Source: Acidobacteriota bacterium
GTDB taxonomy: Bacteria; Acidobacteriota; Blastocatellia; RBC074
Assembly: GCA_016196035.1 (NCBI GenBank)
Contig: JACPYM010000123.1
Location: forward strand, 1 to 64,000
Direction of reading: 5' to 3'
Length of the DNA: 64,000 nucleotides
The notes below the pieces were generated by a model. The model was not told where the DNA came from. It did not search any database and saw only the letters and a program-made list of their open reading frames with translations. Position numbers and translations under genes: made by a program. How positions within the stretch are numbered: position 1 is the first letter of the stretch; each line of letters starts with the position of its first letter. This document shows, piece by piece, positions 15,982 to 25,624 of this stretch.

Positions 15982-18900
15982 ATGACGCAACGTCCCGTTT
16001 ATTTTGGTAAACAGTGGTGTTACCTATTTCTCCTTTGGCTCCTTATTTGTCCCAATATTTCAGCGCAAACAACTTCCACTTCAATCGTCGGCACGGTCGT
16101 GGATGCCTCGGGCGCGGTTTTGCCCGGCGCAAAAATCACCGCGCTCAACACGCGCACCGGCCAGAAGCGCGAAGACGTGACTTCCTCCACCGGTGATTTC
16201 AGCTTTCCGTTGCTGGACGTCGGCGTGTATGACGTGACGGTGGATGCGAGCGGCTTCAAGCAGGAGATCCGGCGCAGCGTCGTGTTGCAGATCAATGACA
16301 AACTGCGCGTGGATTTCGCCTTGCAGGTGGGCGCGACGACTGAAAAAGTCGAAGTCACGGCCACCGGCGTGACCTTGCAAACTGATGACGCGACGCTGGG
16401 CTTGACGGTCGAACAGCGCCGCGTCGAGGAATTGCCGCTCAACAATCGCAACCTCGGCGTGCTGGCGATTTTGCAACCCGGCGTGCAATACGGCCCGCGC
16501 AGCGGCACCGATGGGCAAGGCTTCGGCCAGCGCCAAGGTGCGAATGGCGTGCCGATTCCCGGCGTCGGTCTGGCCTTCGTCGCCAACGGGCAGCGCGAGA
16601 CGAATCAGCACGCGACGCTCGACGGCGTGGTCGCCACCGAAGCGCGCGTCAACACGATCCCGTTTAGCCCTTCGCCCGAAGCGGTGCAGGAATTCCGCGT
16701 GCTGTCGGGCAGCTATTCGGCGGAATACGGGTTCAATTCGGGCGCGCAAACGATCATCGTCACCAAATCGGGCGGCAACGAATGGCACGGCTCGGCCTTT
16801 GAGTATTTGCGCAACGATGTCTTTGACGCCGAGAACTTTTTCCAGAACTACTTCAATGCAGCGGGCGCGGCGCGCAGCAAGAAAAACAGTCTGCGGCAAA
16901 ATGATTTTGGCGGCGTGTTGACCGGGCCGCTGTGGGTTCCCAAAGTTTACGACGGGCACAACAAGACGTTTTTCATGGTCAATTACGAAGCGCGCCGCCG
17001 CCGTGATGGCGGTATCGCGCAAACGGCCAATCATCCGCCGCTGGCTTTTCGCAACGGCGATTTCAGCTCATTGCTGGCGCTGCCGACGCCGATCAAGATC
17101 GTTGATCCGCTGACCGGCGCCGAGTTCACCGGCAATATGATTCCTGCCAATCGCATTTCAGCCCCCGCCAAAGAGTTCATGAAATTCTGGCCCGAGCCAC
17201 AGCGCGTCAATGCCAATCCGCTGACGGGCGTCAATTACACCGGCTTTGAACAACGCAAGCTGGATGACGATCAGGCTTTTGTGCGCGTGGATCACAATTT
17301 CAGCGAGAAAGACAAAATCTTCGGGCGTTACGCCTTTGACGAAGTGACCTACAGCGTGATTCCGGGCGACAACCCGAACTTCACCTATTTCGTCGCGGGG
17401 CGCAATCAGAACCTGGGCACGGCCTGGATTCACATTTTCAGTCCCAGCTTTATCAACGAAGCGCGCTATGGCTACAACCGTTCGGTGGACAACACGCTCA
17501 ACCCGCGCGCCAACACGAGCTTTGATGTCGAGGCGCTGGGCGTGACGGGTTTCCGCGTCGTCAATGACGGCAATCGCAAATTCACGCCGCGCGAAACGGG
17601 CGTGCCGACGATCACGGTCAATGCTTTTTCGACCCTGTCGGAACAAGATGGCGGCAATGGTTTCGACTTTAACAACCTGCACCAATTCAATGACAACCTG
17701 ACCTGGAGCCACGGCGCGCACAATACGAAATTCGGCTTCGACTTTCGCTGGGTGGATTTGTTCCGCGGCGCGGCCAACACGCCGCGCGGCAACATCACCT
17801 TCAACGGCGACATTGCCAACAACGGCTTTGCCGCGTTCCTGCTGGGCTATCCCAGCAGTACCGGCACGCCCGAAGGTTTGCCGCTGACTTACGCACGGCA
17901 AAAACGCTTTGCCGGTTACGCGACCGACGACTGGAAGGCGACGCGCAAGCTGACGCTCAATCTGGGCCTGCGCTACGAATACAACACGCCCGCGATTGAC
18001 ACGAAAGGACTATGGCGCAGCCTGACCTTTACGCAACAGGTCAACGGTGTGCCAACCGTCGTACCTAACATCGGCACACCGTTCGAATTTTACGAAGCGC
18101 AGAAGAAGCTCTTTATGCCGCGTCTCGGTTTTGCCTATCGCTGGACAGATCGTTGGGTGGTGCGCGGTGGCTTCGGCATTTATTACAACGTGCATCAGTT
18201 GAACAACTACACGATTCTGAATTTGAATCCGCCCAAGTCGGGCACCGCCAACTTTGCGAATTCGTCCACCGGCGGGCGCATCACCAACGCCGCCACGCAA
18301 CCGGTGCTGACGTATGCCGCGCCTTTTGGCGTGGTCAGCCCGACGCTGGCGACCGGCATCAATGCGCTCGACCCGAAGAACGATCAACCCTACGTCAGCC
18401 AGTGGAGCCTGGACGTGCAGCGCCGCTTGCCCGGCGATATCGTGTTGTCGGTCGGCTACGTCGGCAACAAGGGCACGCACATTGACCAGACGGTCGAATT
18501 GAACGCGCCCGCGCCTTCGATCTTGGCGAACCCCGGCGGGCGGCGTCCGATTCCGACCTTTATTGACGGGGCGGGCGGGCCGTCGCGCCCATTGAACCGG
18601 CTGCGCTGGCTCACGTCCGATGGCAATTCGTGGTATCACGCCTTGCAGGTCAATGCGCAAAAACGCTTCAGCAAAGGTTTGCAGATGAACGTCGCGTACA
18701 CCTACAGCAAGGCCGAGGGCGAAGGCTACGGGCGCAACGAAAGCGGCGGCGCGTTGCCCAATTCGTACCAGAACCCGCACAACCGGGCGGCTGAAAAGAC
18801 GCGCTACGGGTTCGATTTCCGCCACAGCCTGGTCACGAGTTACCTGTATGAACTGCCGACGCTGCCGCTGTTCAAAGACAACCCCGGCAAATATGTTTTC

Positions 18901-19458
18901 GGCGGCTGGCAGATCAACAGCATCATTCAACTGCGTTCGGGCCTGCCTTTCACTGTCACGCAAACCAACACGATCAACACCATCGAAGGTCACGTGCGCC
19001 CCGACCGGTTGGCGAGCGGCAAGCTCGACACGCCGACGGTCAACAAATGGTACGACCCGGATGCCTTCCGCGTCGTCACGTGCGCGCAACCGGGTTCGGC
19101 GACGACCACGGCGGGCCAGGCGCTCAACAGTTATCTGGCTGGCTTCTGCCATTTCGGCAGCGCTGGGCAGGGCATTCTGGAAGGGCCTGGTTTCAAGAAT
19201 GTGGACTTCTCGCTGATCAAGAACACGCAAGTGACCGAGAAGTTCAAGCTGCAATTCCGCGCCGAGATTTTCAACCTCTTCAACACGCCGCAATTCGGCA
19301 TTCCGGCGACGGGGTTGAATGCGGCGACGGCCTTCCTGCCGACGGCGACAGGTGGCGCCTTCCCCACCCAAGTGACGGCTTCGCGCGGCCCCGGTTCGAT
19401 TTCGAGCATTGTCGCGCCGATGCGGCAGATGCAGTTTGGGTTGAAGCTGTTGTTCTGA
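15982..19458 (+). CDS. TonB-dependent receptor, Oar-like, with carboxypeptidase-regulatory N-terminal domain
   Basis: A 1158-aa outer-membrane protein. The ATG at 15982 has GGAGG 6 nt upstream and starts a signal peptide that ends NISAQ. Residues about 30-110 form the CarboxypepD_reg domain (TSIVGTVVDASGAVLPGAKI). A plug domain follows (NGQRETNQHATLDGV, GSYSAEYGFNSGAQTIIVTK), then a long beta-barrel (LFGRYAFDEV, NLGLRYEYNTPA, AYTYSKAEG) ending LKLLF, a typical C-terminal Phe. It imports a large or complex ligand with energy from TonB; substrate unknown. Acidobacteria carry large families of these proteins. The operon on the other strand diverges 170 nt away. Confidence 0.93.
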   Translation: MTQRPVYFGKQWCYLFLLWLLICPNISAQTTSTSIVGTVVDASGAVLPGAKITALNTRTGQKREDVTSSTGDFSFPLLDVGVYDVTVDASGFKQEIRRSVVLQINDKLRVDFALQVGATTEKVEVTATGVTLQTDDATLGLTVEQRRVEELPLNNRNLGVLAILQPGVQYGPRSGTDGQGFGQRQGANGVPIPGVGLAFVANGQRETNQHATLDGVVATEARVNTIPFSPSPEAVQEFRVLSGSYSAEYGFNSGAQTIIVTKSGGNEWHGSAFEYLRNDVFDAENFFQNYFNAAGAARSKKNSLRQNDFGGVLTGPLWVPKVYDGHNKTFFMVNYEARRRRDGGIAQTANHPPLAFRNGDFSSLLALPTPIKIVDPLTGAEFTGNMIPANRISAPAKEFMKFWPEPQRVNANPLTGVNYTGFEQRKLDDDQAFVRVDHNFSEKDKIFGRYAFDEVTYSVIPGDNPNFTYFVAGRNQNLGTAWIHIFSPSFINEARYGYNRSVDNTLNPRANTSFDVEALGVTGFRVVNDGNRKFTPRETGVPTITVNAFSTLSEQDGGNGFDFNNLHQFNDNLTWSHGAHNTKFGFDFRWVDLFRGAANTPRGNITFNGDIANNGFAAFLLGYPSSTGTPEGLPLTYARQKRFAGYATDDWKATRKLTLNLGLRYEYNTPAIDTKGLWRSLTFTQQVNGVPTVVPNIGTPFEFYEAQKKLFMPRLGFAYRWTDRWVVRGGFGIYYNVHQLNNYTILNLNPPKSGTANFANSSTGGRITNAATQPVLTYAAPFGVVSPTLATGINALDPKNDQPYVSQWSLDVQRRLPGDIVLSVGYVGNKGTHIDQTVELNAPAPSILANPGGRRPIPTFIDGAGGPSRPLNRLRWLTSDGNSWYHALQVNAQKRFSKGLQMNVAYTYSKAEGEGYGRNESGGALPNSYQNPHNRAAEKTRYGFDFRHSLVTSYLYELPTLPLFKDNPGKYVFGGWQINSIIQLRSGLPFTVTQTNTINTIEGHVRPDRLASGKLDTPTVNKWYDPDAFRVVTCAQPGSATTTAGQALNSYLAGFCHFGSAGQGILEGPGFKNVDFSLIKNTQVTEKFKLQFRAEIFNLFNTPQFGIPATGLNAATAFLPTATGGAFPTQVTASRGPGSISSIVAPMRQMQFGLKLLF

Positions 19459-19522
19459 TGAATTCGGCGCGGTACTTTACTAAATCGGTTTGCAATTGCG
19501 TTTACGAGAGCGTGTTGGGCTG

Positions 19523-19616
19523 GGACGGTACCGCGCGCGTCAGCAAGCGGCGCGTCAAGTTTACGCCATTGGCTGAACCGCCCACGCGCCGCTTGCTGAC
19601 GCGCGCGGTACCGTCC
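19523..19616. repeat. Perfect 33-bp inverted-repeat element
   Basis: Arms 19523-19555 and 19584-19616 are perfectly complementary and contain GGTACCGCGCGCGTCAGC. It shares its GCGCGCG-AGCAAGCGG core with the element at 7684-7776. It fills most of the gap between the receptor gene and the hydrolase gene. Confidence 0.9.
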
Positions 19617-19641
19617 TAATCGCCTGATCACAACGAACACA

Positions 19642-21453
19642 ATGATGAATAACAACGCCGCACTATTTCGTTCCTTTCCGCTGATCGCTGGTGTGCTGGC
19701 GGTTGGCCTCTTCACCTGCTGGCCTGTGACTACAAGCTCCGCCCTCGAAGAAATCAAAATCCTGCGTTACCAACCCGTGCCGATGCGCGACGGCATCAAG
19801 CTCTTTGCCGACGTTTATCTGCCGCGGGCGACGGGCCGCTATCCCACGCTCATCGTGCGCACGCCTTACGGGGTACAGCGTGACGCCGTGCACGAGACGA
19901 TGATCAAATTCGCCCAGCGCGGCTACGCCGTCGTGATGAACGATGTGCGTGGGCGTTATGAAAGCGAAGGTAAATGGGAGCCGTTCCGCAACGAAGCCAA
20001 AGACGGTTACGACACGATTCAATGGGCGGCCCAACAACCGTGGTCGAATGGCAAAGTCGCCACGCAAGGCGGCTCGTATCTGGGCCACGTGCAATGGGCG
20101 GCGGGGAAATTACAACCGCCGAATCTGGTGGCGATGTTCCCGGCGCTGGCTTCGACCAACATCTACCGCGATTGGATCACGCTGAATGGCGCGTGGCGCT
20201 TGTCATTCAATTACGGTTGGGGCGTCGTGCGTATGCCGAACCGGATCATGCTGCCGCAATACTGGCACACCGAAAATTACGCGCCGCCGGAATTGAAATA
20301 CGAGACCATCTTGAAACATTTGCCGCTCAACGATGGTGATCTCGAAAGCGCAGGCTATACCGTGCAGCATTACCGCGACTGGGTGGCGCATCCGAGCTAC
20401 GACGCCTATTGGAAAGAGATCAGCGACGAAGAGAGCTTCAACAAGATCAATGTGCCGGTGCATACCAGCGGCGGCTGGTTCGACATCTTTTTGCAAGGCA
20501 CGCTCAACGGCTTCACCGGCGTGCGCAAGCAGGGCGCGAATGAAAAGACGCGCCGCGAATCGCGCATGATCATCGGCGCCTGGGGGCACGGCCCGACGCA
20601 AAAATACGGCGACGTGGATTTCGGCCTCGCCAACAACCGCAACCAGTTCGAAACCGAGTTGCGCTGGTTCGAGCATTACGTCAAAGGCGTGGACAATGGG
20701 ATTGATCGCGAACCGCCCGTCGAGATTTTTTACATGGGCGTCAACCAATGGCAGCACGAACGGGATTGGCCGATTCCAGGGACGAAGTTTACGCCGTGGT
20801 ATCTTGATAGCGGCGGCGCGGCGAACAACTGGGACAGCAACGGCACGCTCAGCGCCAAACTGCCAGCCGGTGCGGCGAGCGATCAATACACCTATGACCC
20901 AGATCGTCCGGTACCATCGGTTGGCGGCAACAACTGTTGCGGTACGCCCACGCTGGCCGGGCCGAAAGATCAAAGGATAATCATCAGCCGCAAAGACATT
21001 CTTGTTTATACCAGCGAACCGATGATCGAACCTTTGGCAATTGCCGGGCCGGTCAAAATGAAACTATTCGCCGCGACCGACGGCCCCGACACTGATTGGG
21101 TCGTCAAGCTGATTGACGTAGCCCCCGATGGCTTTGCGATGAACCTTTGCGAAGGCATCATCCGCGCGCGTTACCGCAAAGGTCTGGACAAAATCGAATT
21201 GCTCAAACCCAACGAAGTTTACGAATACGAGATTGATCTGGTCGGCACGGCGAACGTCTTCCTGTCCGGCCACCGGCTGCGCGTGGACATCACCAGCAGC
21301 CACTTCCCACAATTCGACCGCAACCCTAATACGGGCGCACCGTTCGGCACGTCGGCCCAAGTGCGCATAGCGAAACAAACGATCTTTCATGCCGCCGGGC
21401 GCGCCTCGCACATCGTGTTGCCGGTCGTGCCTGTGCCAAAACTCAAATCATAG
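19642..21453 (+). CDS. CocE/NonD-family serine hydrolase, secreted
   Basis: A 603-aa protein with a signal peptide (about 1-33) and the PepX/CocE layout. The alpha/beta-hydrolase part has RYPTLIVRTPYG, YAVVMNDVRGRYESEG with the oxyanion-hole tyrosine region, and the nucleophile elbow GGSYLG (S145). GGWFDIFLQG supplies the acid and GAWGHGP the His. The C-terminal jelly-roll domain (about 400-600) is present, ending RASHIVLP. Family members cut X-Pro peptides, cocaine esters or glutaryl-acyl groups; which applies here is unknown. It starts 25 nt after a palindromic repeat. Confidence 0.88.
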   Translation: MMNNNAALFRSFPLIAGVLAVGLFTCWPVTTSSALEEIKILRYQPVPMRDGIKLFADVYLPRATGRYPTLIVRTPYGVQRDAVHETMIKFAQRGYAVVMNDVRGRYESEGKWEPFRNEAKDGYDTIQWAAQQPWSNGKVATQGGSYLGHVQWAAGKLQPPNLVAMFPALASTNIYRDWITLNGAWRLSFNYGWGVVRMPNRIMLPQYWHTENYAPPELKYETILKHLPLNDGDLESAGYTVQHYRDWVAHPSYDAYWKEISDEESFNKINVPVHTSGGWFDIFLQGTLNGFTGVRKQGANEKTRRESRMIIGAWGHGPTQKYGDVDFGLANNRNQFETELRWFEHYVKGVDNGIDREPPVEIFYMGVNQWQHERDWPIPGTKFTPWYLDSGGAANNWDSNGTLSAKLPAGAASDQYTYDPDRPVPSVGGNNCCGTPTLAGPKDQRIIISRKDILVYTSEPMIEPLAIAGPVKMKLFAATDGPDTDWVVKLIDVAPDGFAMNLCEGIIRARYRKGLDKIELLKPNEVYEYEIDLVGTANVFLSGHRLRVDITSSHFPQFDRNPNTGAPFGTSAQVRIAKQTIFHAAGRASHIVLPVVPVPKLKS

Positions 21454-21548
21454 AGATTACGAAACAGACGGAAATAACCGAACAAACAGAAACAGCCAGC
21501 CTGGATGAGTTCCGTCTGTTCCGTTATTTCCGTCTGTTTCGTAATCTC
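21453..21548. repeat. Inverted repeat of the GGAACAGACGGAAATAACGG family
   Basis: Left arm from 21453 (GAGATTACGAAACAGACGG) and right arm ending 21548 are imperfect complements around a short loop. The same sequence makes the outer arms of the nested repeat at 12056-12304. It begins with the last base of the hydrolase stop codon and could act as its terminator hairpin. Confidence 0.85.
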
Positions 21549-21572
21549 CTTCCAGCAAAGGCAGGGAACCCA

Positions 21573-22799
21573 ATGTCCACTCGTCGCAATTTCATCCAAG
21601 CAATGTCGAGCCTTCCGTTGATCGGCGGCCTGTTTTCGGCGCACACGCTAACCGCCGTCGCCAAAGCGCCCGCGCGCGATTATTTGAAAGAACTCGGCGT
21701 GCGCCCCTTCATCAATGCCGCCGGTACATACACTGCGCTGACGGCTTCGCTGATGCATCCCGAAACGATGGAGGCGATCAATTACGCGTCGAAACATTTT
21801 GTCGCGTTGAATGATTTGCACGACGCCGTGGGCAAACGCATCGCCACGCTCGTGCACAGCGAAGCGGCGATGGTGACGTCGGGCGCGGCCTCGGCGTTGA
21901 CGTTGGCGACGGCAGCCGTTTTGACGGGTAAGTCGCCGGAACGCGCCCGCCAATTGCCCGACCTGACCGGCATGAAAAGCGAAGTGCTGATTCAGAAAAC
22001 GCATCGCGTAGGCTATGACCACGCGATTCGCAACTGCGGCATCCGGCTGATCGAAGTCGAAACTGCTGCCGAATTGGATAGCGCCATCAACGACAAAACG
22101 GCGCTGCTGTTTTTCCTCAACGATGCCGATCCGAAAGGCCAGATCAAGGCCGCCCAATTCGTCGAAATCGCCAAGCGCCACAACGTGCCGACGCTGATTG
22201 ATTGCGCCGCCGATGTGCCGCCGACCGAAAACTTGTGGAAGTTCACCAAGCTGGGCTTTGACCTAGTGGCCTTTTCCGGCGGCAAAGGTATGCGCGGCCC
22301 GCAAAGTTCCGGCCTGCTGCTCGGACGCAAAGACCTGATCGAAGCCGCGCGCGTGAACGCGCCGCCCAACGGCGACACCATCGGGCGCGGAATGAAGGTC
22401 AACAAGGAAGAAATGATCGGGATGCTGGCCGCGCTCGAGGTGTATCTAAAACGCGACGCCGACGCCGAATGGAAAGAGTGGGAGCGCCGCGCCAAGCTCA
22501 TCATTGACACGGCGGCGAAAGCGAACCCGGCGATCAAGGGCGAAACCTATGTCCCGCCCGTCGCCAATCATGTGCCGACCGTGCGCCTCAAATGGGAAAA
22601 GGCCGCGTTCAACTTGATCGCCGATGACGTGCGCAAACAGATGCGCGCAGGCACACCGGCGATTGAGATCACACCGGGTTCATCATCGGCATCAGCCACG
22701 ACGCAAGAGTTCTCCATCGGCGTCTGGCAATTGCAACCGGGCGAAGCTGAAATCGTCGCCAAACGTTTGCGCGAGGTTTTCGGCAGCGTTAAGGGATAG
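21573..22799 (+). CDS. SelA-like PLP-dependent enzyme with Tat signal
   Basis: A 408-aa protein. MSTRRNFIQAMSSLPLIGG is a twin-arginine-like leader, so the enzyme is probably exported. The fold is that of SelA/selenocysteine-synthase-like and D-glucosaminate-6-phosphate ammonia-lyase-like aminotransferases: INAAGTYTAL at the start, SEAAMVTSGAASALTLAT, PTLIDCAADVPP (PLP-ring Asp) and the PLP Lys in SGGKGMRGPQSSG (K238). Not selenocysteine synthase itself, as no selenium genes are near and that enzyme is cytoplasmic. The reaction is probably an elimination on an amino sugar or amino acid. Confidence 0.82.
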   Translation: MSTRRNFIQAMSSLPLIGGLFSAHTLTAVAKAPARDYLKELGVRPFINAAGTYTALTASLMHPETMEAINYASKHFVALNDLHDAVGKRIATLVHSEAAMVTSGAASALTLATAAVLTGKSPERARQLPDLTGMKSEVLIQKTHRVGYDHAIRNCGIRLIEVETAAELDSAINDKTALLFFLNDADPKGQIKAAQFVEIAKRHNVPTLIDCAADVPPTENLWKFTKLGFDLVAFSGGKGMRGPQSSGLLLGRKDLIEAARVNAPPNGDTIGRGMKVNKEEMIGMLAALEVYLKRDADAEWKEWERRAKLIIDTAAKANPAIKGETYVPPVANHVPTVRLKWEKAAFNLIADDVRKQMRAGTPAIEITPGSSSASATTQEFSIGVWQLQPGEAEIVAKRLREVFGSVKG

Positions 22800-22814
22800 C
22801 CAGCGAGCATTGCA

Positions 22815-22889
22815 AACACCAAGGGGCAAAGAAACAAAGCCGGTAATTTGGCTGGCTGATTTCTTTGCCCCTTTGTCCCTTTGTGTTGT
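22815..22889. repeat. Imperfect intergenic inverted repeat
   Basis: Left AACACCAAGGGGCAAAGAAA and right TTTCTTTGCCCCTTTG form a stem, with the right arm extended by a second CCCTTTGTG half-copy. It lies just after the PLP-enzyme gene; a hairpin terminator or a repeat remnant. Confidence 0.7.
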
Positions 22890-22934
22890 AAAAGGCCCTT
22901 GACCGAACACTTCTCAACAAAGGAAATTCACCAA

Positions 22935-23627
22935 ATGACAACGATCAACGCCTTTGATGGCGGCCAATTCGACGCCTATCTGGCCTTGCCGCCCAGCGGA
23001 CGCGGCCCCGGCATTGTGCTCTTGCAGGAAATTTTCGGCGTCAATCAGGAGATGCGTCGCATCGCCGACTGGTACGCCGCGCGCGGTTATGTCGTGCTTT
23101 GCCCCGATTTGTTTTGGCGGCAAGAGCCGGGCATTCAACTGACCGATCAAACCGACGCCGAATGGAAACGCGCGTTTGAACTTTATCAAGGACTGGACGA
23201 AGCCAAGGCCGTAGACGATGCGGGCGCGGCGCTGGCCTTCTTGCGCGGGCATCCGGCCTGCACTGGCAAGGTCGGCGCAGTCGGTTTTTGTTTGGGCGGC
23301 AAACTGGCTTATCTGATCGCCACGCGCTACCAGACGGATGGCAGCGTCGGTTATTACGGCGTCGGCATCGAGAACGCGCTGGATGAAATTACCAACCTGA
23401 GCGGCCATTTGCTGCTGCACATCGCTGAGAAAGATCAGTACTGCCCGCCCGAAGCGCAGGCCAAAATTCAGGCGGCGCTGGCTGGGAATGCGCAGGTCAC
23501 GATTCACGCTTACGCCGGACAGGATCACGCCTTCGCCCGCGTGGGCGGCGCGCATTACAACGCGGCAGCGGCGGAGCTGGCGAATCAACGTTCGCTGGCG
23601 TTTTTCGCGGAGCACCTCAATGGATAA
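22935..23627 (+). CDS. Dienelactone hydrolase-family protein
   Basis: A 230-aa alpha/beta hydrolase of normal family length. The ATG at 22935 follows an AAAGGA site; residues encoded upstream are not family-like. The nucleophile is Cys, in GAVGFCLGGK (C119), as in carboxymethylenebutenolidase; PGIVLLQEIFGVN carries the Glu/Asn segment and AGQDHAFAR gives the catalytic His. Such enzymes open dienelactone rings in aromatic catabolism, but many relatives act on other esters. The next gene starts inside its last 8 nt. Confidence 0.9.
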   Translation: MTTINAFDGGQFDAYLALPPSGRGPGIVLLQEIFGVNQEMRRIADWYAARGYVVLCPDLFWRQEPGIQLTDQTDAEWKRAFELYQGLDEAKAVDDAGAALAFLRGHPACTGKVGAVGFCLGGKLAYLIATRYQTDGSVGYYGVGIENALDEITNLSGHLLLHIAEKDQYCPPEAQAKIQAALAGNAQVTIHAYAGQDHAFARVGGAHYNAAAAELANQRSLAFFAEHLNG

Positions 23628-24141
23628 CTTGGCCGCGCTGTGGGAAGAGCACGTCAAATACGAATTCGAGACGCGCGATACCGAAGACACGCTCAAGACG
23701 ATGGTGGCCGATGCTTACGTCAACCACGTGCCGGTGCTGACGGGCGGCGTTGGGCACGATCAGTTGCGGACGTTTTATTCGCAACGCTTCATCCCGCAAA
23801 TGCCGCCTGACACGGCGATGACGCCGGTCTCGCGCACGGTCGGCGTTGAGCGCGTAGTGGACGAGATGGTTTTCGAGTTCACCCATACGATCAAGATGGA
23901 CTGGATGCTGCCGGGCGTCGCGCCCACGGGCAAGCATGTCAAAGTGCCGCTGGTCGTCATCATCCACTTCCGTGACGGTAAGCTGGCGCACGAACACATT
24001 TACTGGGATCAAGCCTCGGTGCTCGTGCAACTGGGCTTGCTTGACGCCGCGACGCTGCCGGTCGCGGGCGTCGAGAGCGCCGAAAAAGTGTTGAATCCAA
24101 ACCTGCCGTCGAACGCATTGATGGAGCGCACGAATGACTGA
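23620..24141 (+). CDS. NTF2/SnoaL-like fold protein
   Basis: A 173-aa protein starting MDNLAALWEEHVKYEFETRD; the start overlaps the dienelactone hydrolase stop by 8 nt and its own stop overlaps the permease ATG by 8 nt. The pattern is that of NTF2-like cone proteins: DTLKTMVADAYVNHVPVLTG, FYSQRFIPQMP, VDEMVFEFTHTIKMDW, VPLVVIIHFRDGKLAHEHIY. Such small proteins act as isomerases, cyclases or hydratases or bind small ligands. Coupled translation with the hydrolase implies a common pathway. Confidence 0.75.
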   Translation: MDNLAALWEEHVKYEFETRDTEDTLKTMVADAYVNHVPVLTGGVGHDQLRTFYSQRFIPQMPPDTAMTPVSRTVGVERVVDEMVFEFTHTIKMDWMLPGVAPTGKHVKVPLVVIIHFRDGKLAHEHIYWDQASVLVQLGLLDAATLPVAGVESAEKVLNPNLPSNALMERTND

Positions 24142-25525
24142 TGCGCCGCTGGCTGCCCCATTGACGGGAAGACTCAGGCGCGATCTGGGCACGTTGGAAT
24201 CCTATGCGGCGCTGCTTGGCATCCTGATTGGCGCGGGCATTTTCACCGTGACCAGTCATGCCTGGACGCTGACCGGGCCGAGCGTGATTCTCGGTTATGT
24301 CGTGCTCTTCCCGATGGTGCTGGCGACTTCGGTGCCGTATGCAGCTTTTCTTTCGACGCCGCTCGGACGCGAGCCGGGCGGCGAATACACGCACCTGTCG
24401 CGCACGCTCGGCAACTTCCGGCTGGCCTTTGTCGGCGCGTGGCTGAAGATCATTTCCTACCTCGGCGCGCTGGCCTTCCTGGCAAATTCATTGGCGGATT
24501 ATCTGATCGCGGCAGCGGGCGGACGCTTGAATGCAACGCACCGCTTGCCGTTGGCGCTGCTGAGTCTGGTGTTCTTTTTCGTAGTGCACAGCGTCGGCGT
24601 GCGCTGGTTCGGACGCTTGCAGGTGACGATGTGCGCGCTGCTGGGCTGTTCGCTGGTGGTGCTGATTGTGCCGGGCCTGTTCGCCATTCGCCCGGCGAAC
24701 TATCAGCCGTTTATCACGCACGGGTTGAGCGGCTTTCTGGCGAGTCTTGCGCCGCTGTTTTTTTCCTACGCGGGGTTTGAATCATTGGCGCAAACGGCGG
24801 GCGAGGTCAAAGACAGCACGCAGAGATTGCCGCTGGTGTTTTTGAAAGGCTTGAGCCTGACGGCGCTGATTTTCATCCTGATGTCGGCGGTCGCGTTTGG
24901 CGTCTTGCCGGGCGCGCGCCTGGGCGCGAGCCACGCGCCGATGGCCGAAGTCGCGGCGGTTTATCTGCCCGTCGGCCCGGCCTGGTTCGTCGGCTTTGGC
25001 GCGATTATGGCGCTGACGACGTCGCTCAATTCGACGATGCTGGTGCCGTCGCGCTTGATGTTCATTTTGGCGCGCGATGGTTTGGCTCCTGGTTGGTTGG
25101 GGGCGATCAATGCGCGCACGGGCACGCCGGTGCGCGGGTTGGCGCTGTCGCTGGCGACGTCGGCGTTGTTGCTGATCAGCGGACAACTGGCGCTGGCGCT
25201 GAATGTGGCGGTCTTTGCGTTAATCATTTTGTACTTCCTGCACAGCCTGACGTTTGTGTTGCTGCCGCGTCGCAATCCCGCGCTCTATCGAGAGATTACC
25301 GTGGCGATCAAACCCGCGTGGCAATTTGCGGCGGCGTGGGTGTCGTTGCTCACGATGGGCGGGTTGATTGCAGTGCAGGTCGTGCAGGACATTCAAACGC
25401 TAACGAAGCTGAGCTTGCGCCAACGCTTGGCCGAACACGCGCTGACCAGTTTGGAGTTGGTGTTGCTGTGGGGCTTGGTGGGGCTGGTGTTGTATGCGTT
25501 GAGGAGTCGGCGAGTGAAAGCGTAG
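24134..25525 (+). CDS. APC-superfamily amino acid/polyamine permease
   Basis: A 463-aa integral membrane protein with about 12 hydrophobic helices. The first helix has the family motif GILIGAGIFTVTSHA, and the GEYTHLSRTLGNF segment matches the intracellular loop of APC permeases. Its start overlaps the SnoaL-like gene by 8 nt. It most likely imports an amino acid or related amine for the enzymes encoded around it. The stop codon TAG is supplied by the palindromic repeat that begins at 25521. Confidence 0.88.
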   Translation: MTDAPLAAPLTGRLRRDLGTLESYAALLGILIGAGIFTVTSHAWTLTGPSVILGYVVLFPMVLATSVPYAAFLSTPLGREPGGEYTHLSRTLGNFRLAFVGAWLKIISYLGALAFLANSLADYLIAAAGGRLNATHRLPLALLSLVFFFVVHSVGVRWFGRLQVTMCALLGCSLVVLIVPGLFAIRPANYQPFITHGLSGFLASLAPLFFSYAGFESLAQTAGEVKDSTQRLPLVFLKGLSLTALIFILMSAVAFGVLPGARLGASHAPMAEVAAVYLPVGPAWFVGFGAIMALTTSLNSTMLVPSRLMFILARDGLAPGWLGAINARTGTPVRGLALSLATSALLLISGQLALALNVAVFALIILYFLHSLTFVLLPRRNPALYREITVAIKPAWQFAAAWVSLLTMGGLIAVQVVQDIQTLTKLSLRQRLAEHALTSLELVLLWGLVGLVLYALRSRRVKA

Positions 25526-25614
25526 GGGCAGACCTGCGTGTCTGCCCCGGTCGCGTTTGACGCCAGCGAATCCGCCTGATGCCGCCGGGGCAGACACGCA
25601 GGTCTGCCCCTACG
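25521..25614. repeat. Perfect 30-bp inverted-repeat element
   Basis: Arms 25521-25550 and 25585-25614 are perfect complements with the core GGGGCAGACCTGCGTGTCTG. The left arm overlaps the stop codon of the permease gene and the right arm ends 10 nt before the start of the next gene, so it fills the whole gap. Confidence 0.9.
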
Positions 25615-25624
25615 TTATTGAGGA

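Noticed and set aside
21573-22799. True selenocysteine synthase (SelA)
   Set aside because: Tat leader and lack of SelB/SelC/SelD-type genes argue for a SelA-like PLP enzyme of other function.
22815-22889. Target-duplicated mobile element
   Set aside because: Arms are imperfect and no flanking direct repeat was found.
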